A stretch of 34,203 nt of DNA from a virus: positions 1-34,203 of the IMG/VR virus record IMGVR_UViG_3300048026_000011; one strand, given 5' to 3'. This document shows, piece by piece, positions 1-8,620 of the stretch. Each line of letters starts with the position of its first letter. The stretch's first letter is position 1. The notes beneath the pieces are model-generated. The model was not told the DNA's origin and made no database searches. It saw only the letters and a program-made list of their open reading frames with translations. Position numbers and translations under genes: made by a program.

Positions 1-695
1 CCGCTGCGGCCTCTGCTTCTGATACGCAAGAGTTCGAAGTAAACGATGGTGGTACAACTAAGAAAGTAACGGGTGCTCAGATTGCTACACTGGCCCGTAA
101 TTTCGGTGACAACGAGAAAGCGATCTTCGGCGCTGGGGATGACCTGCAAGTATTTCACGATGGATCACAGTCTATTATTGCTGATGTAGGAACAGGACCA
201 CTTAAAATTCGAGCGAGTGATCTTCAGTTTAATAATGCAGGGGATAGTGCTCAATTAATACAAGCTATAGACGCAGGAGCAGTTACTTTATTCCACAACG
301 GCTCTTCTAAGTTTGCTACAACCTCAGTAGGCGCAGACGTAACTGGCGAGTTTATAGCCGACAGCTACAACGAAACCTACGCAGCCTTGTCTGGTACATC
401 CCCAGCGGTCAACTGCCACAATGGTAACTCATTCAGCCTAGTGCTCTCTGGCAACACTACGTTCACATTCACTAACCCGCCTGCATCTGGAACAGCTTAT
501 ACGTTCAGCGTTGAGATCATCCAAGACAGCGGTGCCTCTGGTTACAGTGTAACTTGGCCTAGCTCAGTAGACTGGCCTGCCGCTACAGCACCTACCCTTA
601 CAGCTACAGCTTCAGCTAAGGACATCTTCGTGTTCACCACCCGTGACGGTGGAACTAACTGGTATGGATTTACAGCTGGTCAAGCATTAGCTTAA
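1..695 (+). CDS. Tail fibre protein, C-terminal part (5' end outside window)
   Basis: The reading frame is open from the first complete codon at base 3 to the TAA at 693-695, giving 230 residues with no in-frame stop, so the gene begins left of the window. The apparent start near 387 is an internal TTG leucine codon, not a real start. The visible part is rich in Ala, Gly, Ser, Thr and Asn. It contains the short motif FHDGSQSII followed by a related FHNGSSKF about 48 residues later, a pattern common in beta-rich repeat regions of marine phage fibres. The last 100 residues look like a beta-sandwich tip ending TRDGGTNWYGFTAGQALA. The role is inferred to be trimeric host-receptor binding at the tail. 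It is followed after 15 bases by another fibre-like gene. Which fibre class it belongs to cannot be told without its N-terminus. Confidence 0.8.
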   Translation, partial: AAASASDTQEFEVNDGGTTKKVTGAQIATLARNFGDNEKAIFGAGDDLQVFHDGSQSIIADVGTGPLKIRASDLQFNNAGDSAQLIQAIDAGAVTLFHNGSSKFATTSVGADVTGEFIADSYNETYAALSGTSPAVNCHNGNSFSLVLSGNTTFTFTNPPASGTAYTFSVEIIQDSGASGYSVTWPSSVDWPAATAPTLTATASAKDIFVFTTRDGGTNWYGFTAGQALA

Positions 696-710
696 TAAGG
701 AGCTTCACAC

Positions 711-2675
711 ATGGCTACTAAAAAGAAAATGCTCCAAGCCGCTGCTGGTTCTGCTACTGGTGGTGCTGGCCTTGATATTACAGATGTGTTCAGCACTTAT
801 TTGTACACTGGTACAAATGATGATGGGCCAAACTTCGCACAAACAATCACAAATGGCATTGATCTTGCTGGCGAAGGTGGTTTAGTTTGGACTAAGGCTA
901 GGGATTACAGTGCTAATCATGCACTTGTTGACACTGTTAGAGGTAACACAAAGTATCTTGAATCGGATACAAGTGATGGTGAATCCACCACTTCTGTAGG
1001 TATAACAGCTTTTAATAGTGATGGTTACGATCTAGGTGCAGATAACACTTGGAAGTTTAATGTTAATAATGCTTATGTTTCAGAATACGCCTCTTGGACA
1101 TTCCGCAAAGCCCCTAAGTTCTTTGATGTGGTGACTTATGCTGGGGATAGTAATTCAAGTAGGGTTATATCTCATAATCTAGGATCAGCCGTTGGCATGA
1201 TTATTATAAAAACATTAAACTCAAATGATTCTTGGAATGTTTTTCATAGGGGTTTAGATAATGGTTTAGGCACTGGTAGGTTATTTTTAAATAATACTAA
1301 CAGTGTTGATAACAACACTTTACAGTTTTTAAGTGCAGATAGTTCATCTGTAACCTTTGCAAATAATGCGGCAGGTAATTATTCTGGTAATGATTATGTA
1401 ATGTACCTCTTCGCCCACAACGATGGTGACGGTGAGTTCGGCCCTGATGCTGACCAAGACATTATCAAGTGTGGTAGTTATACTGGTAATGGAGATTACC
1501 TAGATGGGAAATACGTTGATGTTGGTTTTGAGCCGCAATGGATTTTACAGAAAGCTGCATCTACTACTGGCCCTTGGTTGCTTCTTGATACTATGCGAGG
1601 TTGGGACGTTAATACAGGTAATAAACCTCGTCTTCTAGCTAACGCAAGTAATTATGAAGCCAACTCCAACAGTAGTTTTGCGTTGACAGGTGATTCGGGC
1701 TTTACTATTTACGACACTAGCAACAGTATTAATGGCAACGGGCAAAACTACATCTACATGGCAATCCGCCGTGGCCCTCTTGCTCCACCTGAGAGTGCGA
1801 CTGAGGTGTTTGCTATTGATGCAAGTCCTAATAGCTCTTTCCCTGTGTATGAATCTGGTTTTCCTGTTGACTTAGGTATAAGGAGATACGACTATCCTTC
1901 ATCTGGTAATAGCTACTTCGTTGGGGATAGGCTTAGGGGTGCTAATAGGTTAATTACAAACCTAACAAACGCTGAGGCATCCACCACTGATGTAGCATTT
2001 GATTCACAAGATGGTTGGTGGACACAGCCAGAAAACTCAACAAGCATTTCTTGGATGTGGAAGAGAGCCCCCGGCTATTTCGATGTTGTGGCCTACACGG
2101 GCAACGGAGTAAGGGGCCGCACTGTAAGCCATAACCTTGGTGTCGTTCCTGAGATGATGTGGATTAAAAACAGAGATGATCCACAAAACTGGCTAGTTTA
2201 CATTCACTCGTTAGGCGGTACTAAAAAGCTGTATCTAAACACCGCTAGTCCTGCTGCAACTGCTTCTATTGATGACTTTAACAACACAGATGCAGAAGCT
2301 ACACAGTTTACTCTTGGTAATGACGGTAGATGTAACGCAAACAACCAAGACTTCATAGCCTACCTCTTCGCAAGCCTCCCCGGTATATCGAAGGTGGGTA
2401 GCTACACGGGTAATGGCTCAAGTCAGACTATCGACTGTGGCTTTACGTCAGGTGCAAGGTTTGTTCTTGTTAAAGATACAACTGGCGGTAACTGGTTTGT
2501 GTATGACTCAGCAAGAGGCATTACTTCTGGCAGCGATCCCGCACTACGACTAAATCTAACAAGCGCAGAAGTATCAACAGCTGATGCAATAGCTCCTAAC
2601 TCAAGCGGGTTTATTGTTCAGGCTTCTTATTTTAACAATTCTGGCGACACCTACATCTTCTACGCAGTCGCATAA
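711..2675 (+). CDS. Modular tail fibre-like / adhesin-like structural protein
   Basis: A 654-residue protein with an AAGGAG ribosome site at 697-702, eight bases before the ATG. It is built from about six imperfect units of roughly 90-110 residues starting near residues 29, 137, 252, 366, 457 and 560. Units typically carry YTGNG near the start, a GF/GL then hydrophobic stretch ending in K, a central WLLLDTMRG- or WFVYDSARG-like strand, and a closing YIFYA/YLFA strand. Units 1-3 and 4-6 look like two copies of one three-unit block: SWTFRKAP then FFDVV in the first corresponds to SWMWKRAP then YFDVV in the second. Similar proteins are frequent in marine phage fibre loci. I infer a virion-surface receptor or glycan-binding protein, from composition and its place between a fibre gene and a fibre-assembly-like gene. 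No enzymatic motif was seen. Confidence 0.7.
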   Translation: MATKKKMLQAAAGSATGGAGLDITDVFSTYLYTGTNDDGPNFAQTITNGIDLAGEGGLVWTKARDYSANHALVDTVRGNTKYLESDTSDGESTTSVGITAFNSDGYDLGADNTWKFNVNNAYVSEYASWTFRKAPKFFDVVTYAGDSNSSRVISHNLGSAVGMIIIKTLNSNDSWNVFHRGLDNGLGTGRLFLNNTNSVDNNTLQFLSADSSSVTFANNAAGNYSGNDYVMYLFAHNDGDGEFGPDADQDIIKCGSYTGNGDYLDGKYVDVGFEPQWILQKAASTTGPWLLLDTMRGWDVNTGNKPRLLANASNYEANSNSSFALTGDSGFTIYDTSNSINGNGQNYIYMAIRRGPLAPPESATEVFAIDASPNSSFPVYESGFPVDLGIRRYDYPSSGNSYFVGDRLRGANRLITNLTNAEASTTDVAFDSQDGWWTQPENSTSISWMWKRAPGYFDVVAYTGNGVRGRTVSHNLGVVPEMMWIKNRDDPQNWLVYIHSLGGTKKLYLNTASPAATASIDDFNNTDAEATQFTLGNDGRCNANNQDFIAYLFASLPGISKVGSYTGNGSSQTIDCGFTSGARFVLVKDTTGGNWFVYDSARGITSGSDPALRLNLTSAEVSTADAIAPNSSGFIVQASYFNNSGDTYIFYAVA

Positions 2676-2722
2676 GCTACGCAACATAACAACATCAACA
2701 GCATCACGAAAGGATCACTCTG

Positions 2723-3235
2723 ATGGCTGAATATCGACACACAGAAACAGGCGAAGTTAAGACCCAAGGTCAATGGCGGAGCCACTACAGCAACGTATCT
2801 TTGCCTCGGGTATGGAAGCAAGCAACACTGGATGGCCTCAACCTAGAGGCTGTCCTAGCTTCACCAGCGGCTACAACTACACAGTATCAGAACTCTGTTC
2901 GTGATGGTGTAGTACAGGATGCTAACGGTAACTGGGTTGAGAACTACGTTGCACGGGATATGTTCACTAGCTACACTGATGACGATGGTGTCTTCCACAG
3001 TAAGCTAGAACAAGAACAGGCCTACCAAGCTGGTCTAGATTCTAAGGTAGCTGAGTCTAATCGTACTAAACGAGATGGTCTCCTAGATGATACTGACTGG
3101 ACCCAGATGAACGACAGTCCTCTTACTAACGAAGTAAAGACAGCATGGGCTACCTACCGTCAAGAGCTACGGGGTATCACAGACCTAGACGCATGGCCTA
3201 ACCTAGAAGATGATGACTGGCCCGTAGAACCTTAA
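2723..3235 (+). CDS. Tail fibre assembly / tail assembly chaperone-like protein
   Basis: A 170-residue soluble protein with an AAAGGA ribosome site about 10 bases upstream of the ATG. The C-terminal third holds the pattern R-LLDDTDWTQ, then PLTNEVKTAWATYRQELR, then a Trp-Pro-rich end (DAWPNLEDDDWPVEP). This arrangement, two-helix DWTQ...YRQ-LR followed by WP, is characteristic of phage proteins annotated as tail assembly chaperones or tail fibre assembly proteins. The N-terminal half (YRHTETGEVKTQGQWR) is less conserved in my memory and could contact the fibre. Its place directly after two fibre-type genes supports a helper role in fibre folding. The alternative is a minor structural protein. 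The family assignment rests on motif recognition only. Confidence 0.65.
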   Translation: MAEYRHTETGEVKTQGQWRSHYSNVSLPRVWKQATLDGLNLEAVLASPAATTTQYQNSVRDGVVQDANGNWVENYVARDMFTSYTDDDGVFHSKLEQEQAYQAGLDSKVAESNRTKRDGLLDDTDWTQMNDSPLTNEVKTAWATYRQELRGITDLDAWPNLEDDDWPVEP

Positions 3236-3244
3236 GGACACAGC

Positions 3245-4792
3245 ATGGCAACCAAAGATACACTAGACCAGATACGACTTGCAGCTGAGAATGACCTAGA
3301 GTTCTTCATACAGTTGGTTGCTCCACAACAGGTCTTAGGGGATTGCCATAAGGAAGTAATCGAATGGTGGACAAGGGAAGATGCTAAAGACTTTCAGCTT
3401 CTCTTGTTCCCACGAGATCACGGTAAGTCTAGGCTTGTAGCATATCGTGTAGCATGGGAACTAACTAAGAACCCTACCTTACGTGTTCTCTACATTTCTG
3501 CTACTGCTAACTTAGCTGAGAAGCAACTTAGCTTCATTAAAGGTATCTTTACCTCAGAGATCTTTAGACGTTACTGGCCTGAGCACATACACCAAGAAGA
3601 GGGTAAACGTACCCGGTGGACTAACTCAGAGATTAGCTTAGACCACCCCCTCCGTAAGAAAGAGAATGTACGTGACCCTAGTGTATTCACTGGTGGTTTA
3701 ACTACATCCTTGACTGGTCTACACTGTGACATTGCTGTGCTTGATGATGTTGTTGTAGCTGAGAATGCTCTGACATCTGAGGGTAGAAACAAGGTTGCTA
3801 GTCAGTACTCACTACTATCCTCCATCGAAGGTGCTGATGCACAGGAGTGGGTAGTAGGTACTAGGTATCACAGTAAGGACTTGTACAACGATCTGATGGA
3901 GATGAAAGAGATTCTCTATGATGGTACAGGTGAGCAGACTGGTGAAGACAACATCTACGAGATCATGGAGAAGCCAGTCGAGAACCTAGGTGATGGTACT
4001 GGTGAGTTTCTCTGGCCTCGACAGCAACGTAAAGATGGTAAGTGGTTCGGGTTCGACATCCAGACCTTAGCTAAGAAACGTGGTAAGTATCTAGACAAGG
4101 GTCAGTTCAAGGCTCAGTACTACAACGATCCTAGTGATCCAGATAACATACCTGTAGGTAGAGATAAGATTCAGTACTTCGACAGGAAGCACCTCAAGTT
4201 AGACAATGGGTTCTGGTACTACAAAGATAGTAAACTAAACCTCTTCGCTGCTATTGACTTTGCTTTTAGTTTAAGATCTAAGGCTGACTACACAGCACTG
4301 GTTCTTGTAGGAGTAGATGCTGACAACAATGTATATGTCCTAGACATCGACAGGTTCAAGACTGACCGTATTACTGAGTACTTCGATCACATCTTCGATA
4401 TGCACACTAAGTGGTCCTTCAGGAAACTAAGGGCTGAGGTTACTGTAGCTCAGATGGCTATCGTTAAACAGTTAAAAGAACTAATCAAGGAACATGGACT
4501 TGCTCTTAGCATTGAGGAGTTCAGACCTAACAAGAACCAAGGTAACAAACAGGAACGTATAGCTTCTGTCTTAGAGCCTAGGTATGACAACTTACAGATG
4601 TGGCACTACCGGGGTGGTAACACTCAGTACTTGGAAGACGAGCTATCAACACGTAATCCACCACATGATGACGTAATTGATGCTTTAGCATCTGCAGTTG
4701 ATATGGCTGTACGTCCGACACGCAACCTTAACAGGAAGCGAGAAAGCAATATTGTCTGGGCGAATAGTCGTTTCAGAGCAGGGAGTAGATAA
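3245..4792 (+). CDS. terL: Terminase large subunit (DNA packaging motor, T7 gp19-like)
   Basis: A 515-residue two-domain motor protein. The N-terminal ATPase has a Walker A-like loop PRDHGKS at residues 56-62 and a Walker B IAVLDD at 163-168. The C-terminal RNase H-like nuclease starts at AAIDFA (Asp 338) and ends with the metal-binding motif HDDVIDALA (Asp 475/476). The protein would dock on the portal vertex, pump DNA into the prohead and cut the concatemer. The start ATG lies nine bases after the previous stop with AAGGAC just upstream. The stop overlaps the portal start in TAATG. No small terminase is recognisable next to it in this window. Confidence 0.93.
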   Translation: MATKDTLDQIRLAAENDLEFFIQLVAPQQVLGDCHKEVIEWWTREDAKDFQLLLFPRDHGKSRLVAYRVAWELTKNPTLRVLYISATANLAEKQLSFIKGIFTSEIFRRYWPEHIHQEEGKRTRWTNSEISLDHPLRKKENVRDPSVFTGGLTTSLTGLHCDIAVLDDVVVAENALTSEGRNKVASQYSLLSSIEGADAQEWVVGTRYHSKDLYNDLMEMKEILYDGTGEQTGEDNIYEIMEKPVENLGDGTGEFLWPRQQRKDGKWFGFDIQTLAKKRGKYLDKGQFKAQYYNDPSDPDNIPVGRDKIQYFDRKHLKLDNGFWYYKDSKLNLFAAIDFAFSLRSKADYTALVLVGVDADNNVYVLDIDRFKTDRITEYFDHIFDMHTKWSFRKLRAEVTVAQMAIVKQLKELIKEHGLALSIEEFRPNKNQGNKQERIASVLEPRYDNLQMWHYRGGNTQYLEDELSTRNPPHDDVIDALASAVDMAVRPTRNLNRKRESNIVWANSRFRAGSR

Positions 4793-6531
4793 TGGACACC
4801 ATTGATATTGAACACTTGATTAATCCAGATCAACTTGCTGTAGAGATTGCAGATAAGTGGCGTCTGTGGCATTCACTTCGTAGTCCTTGGGTCGAGAGTA
4901 CCAAACAACTTCGTAACTACGTATATGCTACAGATACAACTACAACAGCTAATGCAATCCTACCTTGGTCTAACACAACTACTACTCCTAAGATCACACA
5001 GATCTCTGACAACTTACATGCTAACTACTTTGCTACCTTGTTCCCTCAACAGAAGTGGATGCGCTGGGAAGCTAGTACACGGGACTCAGCCAAGCGTGAG
5101 AAACGTGATGTGATCCAAGCCTACATGGAGAACAAAGTTAACCAGTCAGGTTTTATTAATACAGTCTCTGACATTGTACAGGACTGGATTCTGTATGGTA
5201 ACTGTTTCGCTATGGTAGAGTGGGAAGACGGGTTCGTTAATAAAGAGTCTGGTGAGTTCATTCAGAAGTACACAGGACCACGACTAACACGAGTATCTCC
5301 CTACGACATATGTTTCAACCCTACAGCAACCTCCTTCGAGAACTCCCCTAAGGTCATTCGTAGTATCAAGTCCCTTGGTGAGATCAAACGTATGATAGAT
5401 GCTGATCCTTCTAATGATTACTTGAAGGAAGTCCTAGTTAAGATGATGGATGCTCGTAAGGCAGTCCGATCTTCTGAGGGACACATCGACAAGGGTGATG
5501 GTTTTACAGCTGATGGTTTCTCTAATATCCAACAGTACTACGAATCAGACTACGTAGAGATCCTCACCTTCTACGGTGACATCTATGACCAAGCCTCTAA
5601 TGAGTTTATGTCTGACCGTATCATTACTATTGTTGACCGTGCCTACGTAATCAACAACGAAGAGAACCCTTCATGGTTAGGTAAGTCTCCTATCTTCCAC
5701 AGTGGATGGAGAAACCGTCCTGATAACCTCTACGCAATGGGGCCACTAGATAATCTTGTAGGTATGCAGTACCGCATTGACCACCTAGAGAACCTCAAGG
5801 CTGATGTGTTTGACCAGATTGCTTATCCAATCCTTAAGGTCAAGGGTGATGTAGAAGACTTCGACTTCGAACCCGGTGCTCGTATCTACCTTGGTGAAGA
5901 GGGTGATGTAGGTTACATGGCTCCTGATGCTACTGCTCTTAACGCAGACCTTCAGATCCAAGTCCTAGAGAACAAGATGGAAGAGATGGCAGGTGCTCCT
6001 CGACAAGCTATGGGTATCCGTACCCCCGGTGAGAAGACTGCCTTCGAAGTCCAGACACTACAGAACTCAGCCTCTCGTATCTTTGAACACAAGGCTGCAC
6101 ACTTTGAACGTACCTTCTTAGAGCCTATCTTGAATAGTATGCTTGAGATGGCTCGTCGTTACATGAACCGTTCTGACACTATCCGTATCTTAGACGATGC
6201 TAGAGGCTTCACTAAGTTCATGGATATTACTCGTGAGGACATTACTTCTAGCGGCATGATCGTACCAGTAGGTGCTAGACACTTCGCTGAACGTGCTCGT
6301 AGGGTACAGAACTTAATTCAGATGGCTGCAGTTAAAGCACAAGATCCTACTGTAGCACCACACCTGTCAGGTAAGGAACTAGCCCGTATCATTGCATACG
6401 AACTAGGTGAGCCTACACTCTTCGCAGATAACATCTCCGTAACAGAGCAGATGGAAACGCAGTCTAAAGTACAGGACATGCAAGCTGCTAACGAAGAACG
6501 CCTGATGGAAGCAAGTGAGATGGGTATTTAA
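4792..6531 (+). CDS. Portal protein (podovirus head-to-tail connector)
   Basis: A 579-residue protein typical in length and position for T7-like portal proteins (T7 gp8 is about 536 residues). It would form the dodecameric ring through which DNA enters and leaves the capsid. Recognisable stretches include the N-terminal RSPWVESTKQLRNYVYA, the central GPLDNLVGMQYRIDHLENLKAD, and PRQAMGIRTPGEKTAFEVQTL, all typical of the podovirus connector family. The C-terminus is rich in Glu, Met and Ala and predicted helical, as expected for a portal barrel. The start overlaps the terL stop (TAATG) and the stop overlaps the next small gene in the same way, implying translational coupling. Confidence 0.92.
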   Translation: MDTIDIEHLINPDQLAVEIADKWRLWHSLRSPWVESTKQLRNYVYATDTTTTANAILPWSNTTTTPKITQISDNLHANYFATLFPQQKWMRWEASTRDSAKREKRDVIQAYMENKVNQSGFINTVSDIVQDWILYGNCFAMVEWEDGFVNKESGEFIQKYTGPRLTRVSPYDICFNPTATSFENSPKVIRSIKSLGEIKRMIDADPSNDYLKEVLVKMMDARKAVRSSEGHIDKGDGFTADGFSNIQQYYESDYVEILTFYGDIYDQASNEFMSDRIITIVDRAYVINNEENPSWLGKSPIFHSGWRNRPDNLYAMGPLDNLVGMQYRIDHLENLKADVFDQIAYPILKVKGDVEDFDFEPGARIYLGEEGDVGYMAPDATALNADLQIQVLENKMEEMAGAPRQAMGIRTPGEKTAFEVQTLQNSASRIFEHKAAHFERTFLEPILNSMLEMARRYMNRSDTIRILDDARGFTKFMDITREDITSSGMIVPVGARHFAERARRVQNLIQMAAVKAQDPTVAPHLSGKELARIIAYELGEPTLFADNISVTEQMETQSKVQDMQAANEERLMEASEMGI

Positions 6532-6779
6532 TGCACTCAATATGGATAAAGGGATTCAAGGGTGATGCGAAAGAGAAACGCATTACAGAGGTAATGAACT
6601 ACCGCAACGCCTTTGAAGACCTCACAGATGTTATCGAACAGACACTACAAAGAAAAGATGCTGTTCGAGACTACAGCCCCGGATGGGCTGAAAAACAAAT
6701 AGCTGTCAATGAGTACAATGCTGCTCTTGATGACATCTTAAATCTTATAGACCTCAACCGTAAGGATCGAAAACAATAA
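6531..6779 (+). CDS. Small conserved protein between portal and scaffold
   Basis: An 82-residue, probably helical and charged protein of unknown function. The start overlaps the portal stop and the stop overlaps the scaffold start, both as TAATG, so it sits inside a translationally coupled chain. The centre carries NAFEDLTDVIEQTL and the C-terminal half AEKQIAVNEYNAALDDILNL, suggesting two helices. Small proteins at this location are common in T7-like marine phages and may help capsid assembly or packaging. I do not recognise a defined family and assign no function. Confidence 0.75.
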   Translation: MHSIWIKGFKGDAKEKRITEVMNYRNAFEDLTDVIEQTLQRKDAVRDYSPGWAEKQIAVNEYNAALDDILNLIDLNRKDRKQ

Positions 6780-7567
6780 TGTCAATCTTTGATGAAGCAC
6801 AGTCTGCAGACTCCCAACCACAGGAAACGCAGACAACAGAGACTACGCAACAAGAAACCCAACCACAGGCATCTTACTTGCAGAAGCTCGTAGAGACACG
6901 TGGTGAGAATTGGAAAGACCCAGAAGTTCTAGCTAAGGGAAAGATGGAAGCTGATGCTTACATTAAGAACCTTGAAGATCAGCTCTCTCAGATGCGAGAT
7001 GATCTAGGCAAACAGGACTATGCTGCCAAGCTCTTACAACAACTAGAGGGAAAGGCATCGGCCCCCACTACCGATAAACCTCTAGAGTCCAATAACGATA
7101 ACACAAGTGGCACAGTTACTGAGGGACATACCAACCTTGCAGTCAGTGAAAATGATTTAAAGAGCCTTGTCGAAAAGACACTAACAGAACGAGAACAGCA
7201 AGCCACAGCTAACCAGAACATATCTTCTGTAGATAGTAAACTACAAGAGATGTACGGTACTGAGGCAAGCAATGTACTGGTGAACAAGTCTAAAGAACTT
7301 GGTATCAGTCTTGAACGTATGCAGAACTTAGCCTCTGAATCACCCTCCGCTTTCTTTACCTTACTAGGTGAGAAGCAAGAGTCTTTCAAGCCAATGACTC
7401 AAGGTTCAGTTCGTACTGATGGTGTCGCAATGCAATCCTCTTCGCAGCGTGACTGGTCTTATTACCAGAAGCTACGCAGAGAAAACCGAAACGAATACTA
7501 CTCACCTAAAGTCCAACAACAGCTTATGGAAGATAAGATGCGGATGGGTGATAAATTCGGCAATTAA
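6779..7567 (+). CDS. Capsid assembly scaffolding protein
   Basis: A 262-residue hydrophilic protein directly between portal and capsid, the standard scaffold position in T7-like genomes. The first 30 residues are Gln/Thr/Glu-rich and low complexity (QPQETQTTETTQQETQ), followed by a likely coiled coil near residues 60-90. The C-terminus is basic and helical (YYQKLRRENRNEYYSPKVQQ), as in scaffolds whose C-terminal helix contacts the capsid protein. It would nucleate prohead assembly and then leave. It starts at a TAATG overlap with the preceding gene. Identification rests on position, composition and the C-terminal motif; scaffold sequences diverge quickly. Confidence 0.85.
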   Translation: MSIFDEAQSADSQPQETQTTETTQQETQPQASYLQKLVETRGENWKDPEVLAKGKMEADAYIKNLEDQLSQMRDDLGKQDYAAKLLQQLEGKASAPTTDKPLESNNDNTSGTVTEGHTNLAVSENDLKSLVEKTLTEREQQATANQNISSVDSKLQEMYGTEASNVLVNKSKELGISLERMQNLASESPSAFFTLLGEKQESFKPMTQGSVRTDGVAMQSSSQRDWSYYQKLRRENRNEYYSPKVQQQLMEDKMRMGDKFGN

Positions 7568-7588
7568 CTTTAAGAAAGGCCTAGTCAA

Positions 7589-8563
7589 ATGGCAGGTATG
7601 ATTTCCTCAAACACAGACATGCAACGTCTGATTCGTTCAGAGGTTTACTCCTCAGAACTCAAAGAGATCCTTCGGGACGAAATGCAAGCACAGCGTTATG
7701 TACGTATGCTTGACGGTTTCCCAGATGGTGACACATTCACAATCCCAACAATCGGTGAAACAACTGTAGCCGATTACACTGAAGATGCTGCTGTATCGTA
7801 TGTCCCAATGGACACTGCAGAGTTCTCGTTCACTGTAGATAAGTACCTGCAGTCTGCTTCTTACATGACTAAGAAAGCTGCACAGGACTCGTTCTACAGC
7901 GCACAGCTTGAAGCACGGTTTGTTCCTGAGCAAGAACGTGCAATCATGGAGCACTTCGAAACAACAACCTTCGCTTCTCCTGAAGTCGGTGTTACTGCTA
8001 ACTCTGCAGAAACAACTGATGGTGTTGCACACCGTATCGCTGGTGGTAACGCTGGTCGTATTGAGCTTGCAGACTTTGCATTTGCTCGTTATGCACTTAA
8101 GAAGTCTAACGTACCTGATCGTGGTATGGTTGCTATCGTTGACCCATCCGTTGAGTACCAACTGAACACCTTGACTAACTTGACTAACGTGTCTAACAAC
8201 CCAATGTGGGAAGGTATTGTTCGTGATGGTATTGCAACTGGTATGCGCTTCGTTGCTAACGTCTACGGTTTCGATGTATATACATCTAACTACTTGAAGG
8301 CTACTGTCGCAGACGCAGCACTTCTCGAAGCAGATGGCACAACAGCCCAAGACTTCTCCAGTAACAACGGTGTTGCTAACTTGTTCTTCTCCTCTGATGC
8401 AGGTGCTAACCCATTCGTGGGTGCTTGGCGTCAAATGCCTGAGGTGGATTATGAGTACAACAAAGATTACCAACGTCACGAGTATGTAACTACTGCTCGT
8501 TACGGTGTTAAGAAGTACCGTCCAGAGGGTATCGTTTCAATCGTATCGAACCCAGCTGTATAA
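7589..8563 (+). CDS. Major capsid protein (T7 gp10-like, HK97 fold expected)
   Basis: A 324-residue protein with the features of podovirus capsid proteins: MQRLIRSEVYSSELKEILRD at the N-terminus, a domain around FPDGDTFTIPTIGETTVADY, then the long central helix region QDSFYSAQLEARFVPEQERAIMEH, and MVAIVDPSVEYQLNTL before GFDVYTSNYL. It would form the icosahedral shell after scaffold removal. GAAAGG upstream acts as the ribosome site. A strong hairpin follows the stop, as T7 has a terminator after its capsid gene. Codon choice is strongly biased in this gene, fitting very high expression. A 275-residue antisense frame here is treated as a shadow. Confidence 0.93.
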   Translation: MAGMISSNTDMQRLIRSEVYSSELKEILRDEMQAQRYVRMLDGFPDGDTFTIPTIGETTVADYTEDAAVSYVPMDTAEFSFTVDKYLQSASYMTKKAAQDSFYSAQLEARFVPEQERAIMEHFETTTFASPEVGVTANSAETTDGVAHRIAGGNAGRIELADFAFARYALKKSNVPDRGMVAIVDPSVEYQLNTLTNLTNVSNNPMWEGIVRDGIATGMRFVANVYGFDVYTSNYLKATVADAALLEADGTTAQDFSSNNGVANLFFSSDAGANPFVGAWRQMPEVDYEYNKDYQRHEYVTTARYGVKKYRPEGIVSIVSNPAV

Positions 8564-8570
8564 TACTACA

Positions 8571-8594
8571 AGGGTGATCCTTCGGGGTCACCCT
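8571..8594 (+). terminator. UUCG-capped hairpin after the major capsid gene
   Basis: A ten-base stem (AGGGTGATCC at 8571-8580 pairing with GGGTCACCCT at 8585-8594, one G-U wobble) closed by a TTCG tetraloop. It lies 7 bases after the capsid stop. Only a weak pyrimidine run follows (ACCCTTGCTC) with no clean T-tract, so it is more likely a partial terminator, attenuator or mRNA 3'-end stabiliser than a full stop. T7 has its terminator T-phi at the equivalent place after gene 10. The function is inferred from structure and position. Confidence 0.65.
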
Positions 8595-8620
8595 ACCCTT
8601 GCTCTAGGAGAATACATTAA

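Noticed and set aside
387-695. A separate 102-residue gene starting at 387
   Set aside because: The start is a TTG leucine codon within a frame that is open from the window's left edge; it is the end of a longer fibre gene.
7652-8479. A 275-residue open frame on the - strand antisense to the major capsid gene
   Set aside because: It lies wholly within a clearly identified gene, is Cys/Val/Ser-rich with no domain, and arises from the capsid gene's strong codon bias. No ribosome site or operon context on that strand.
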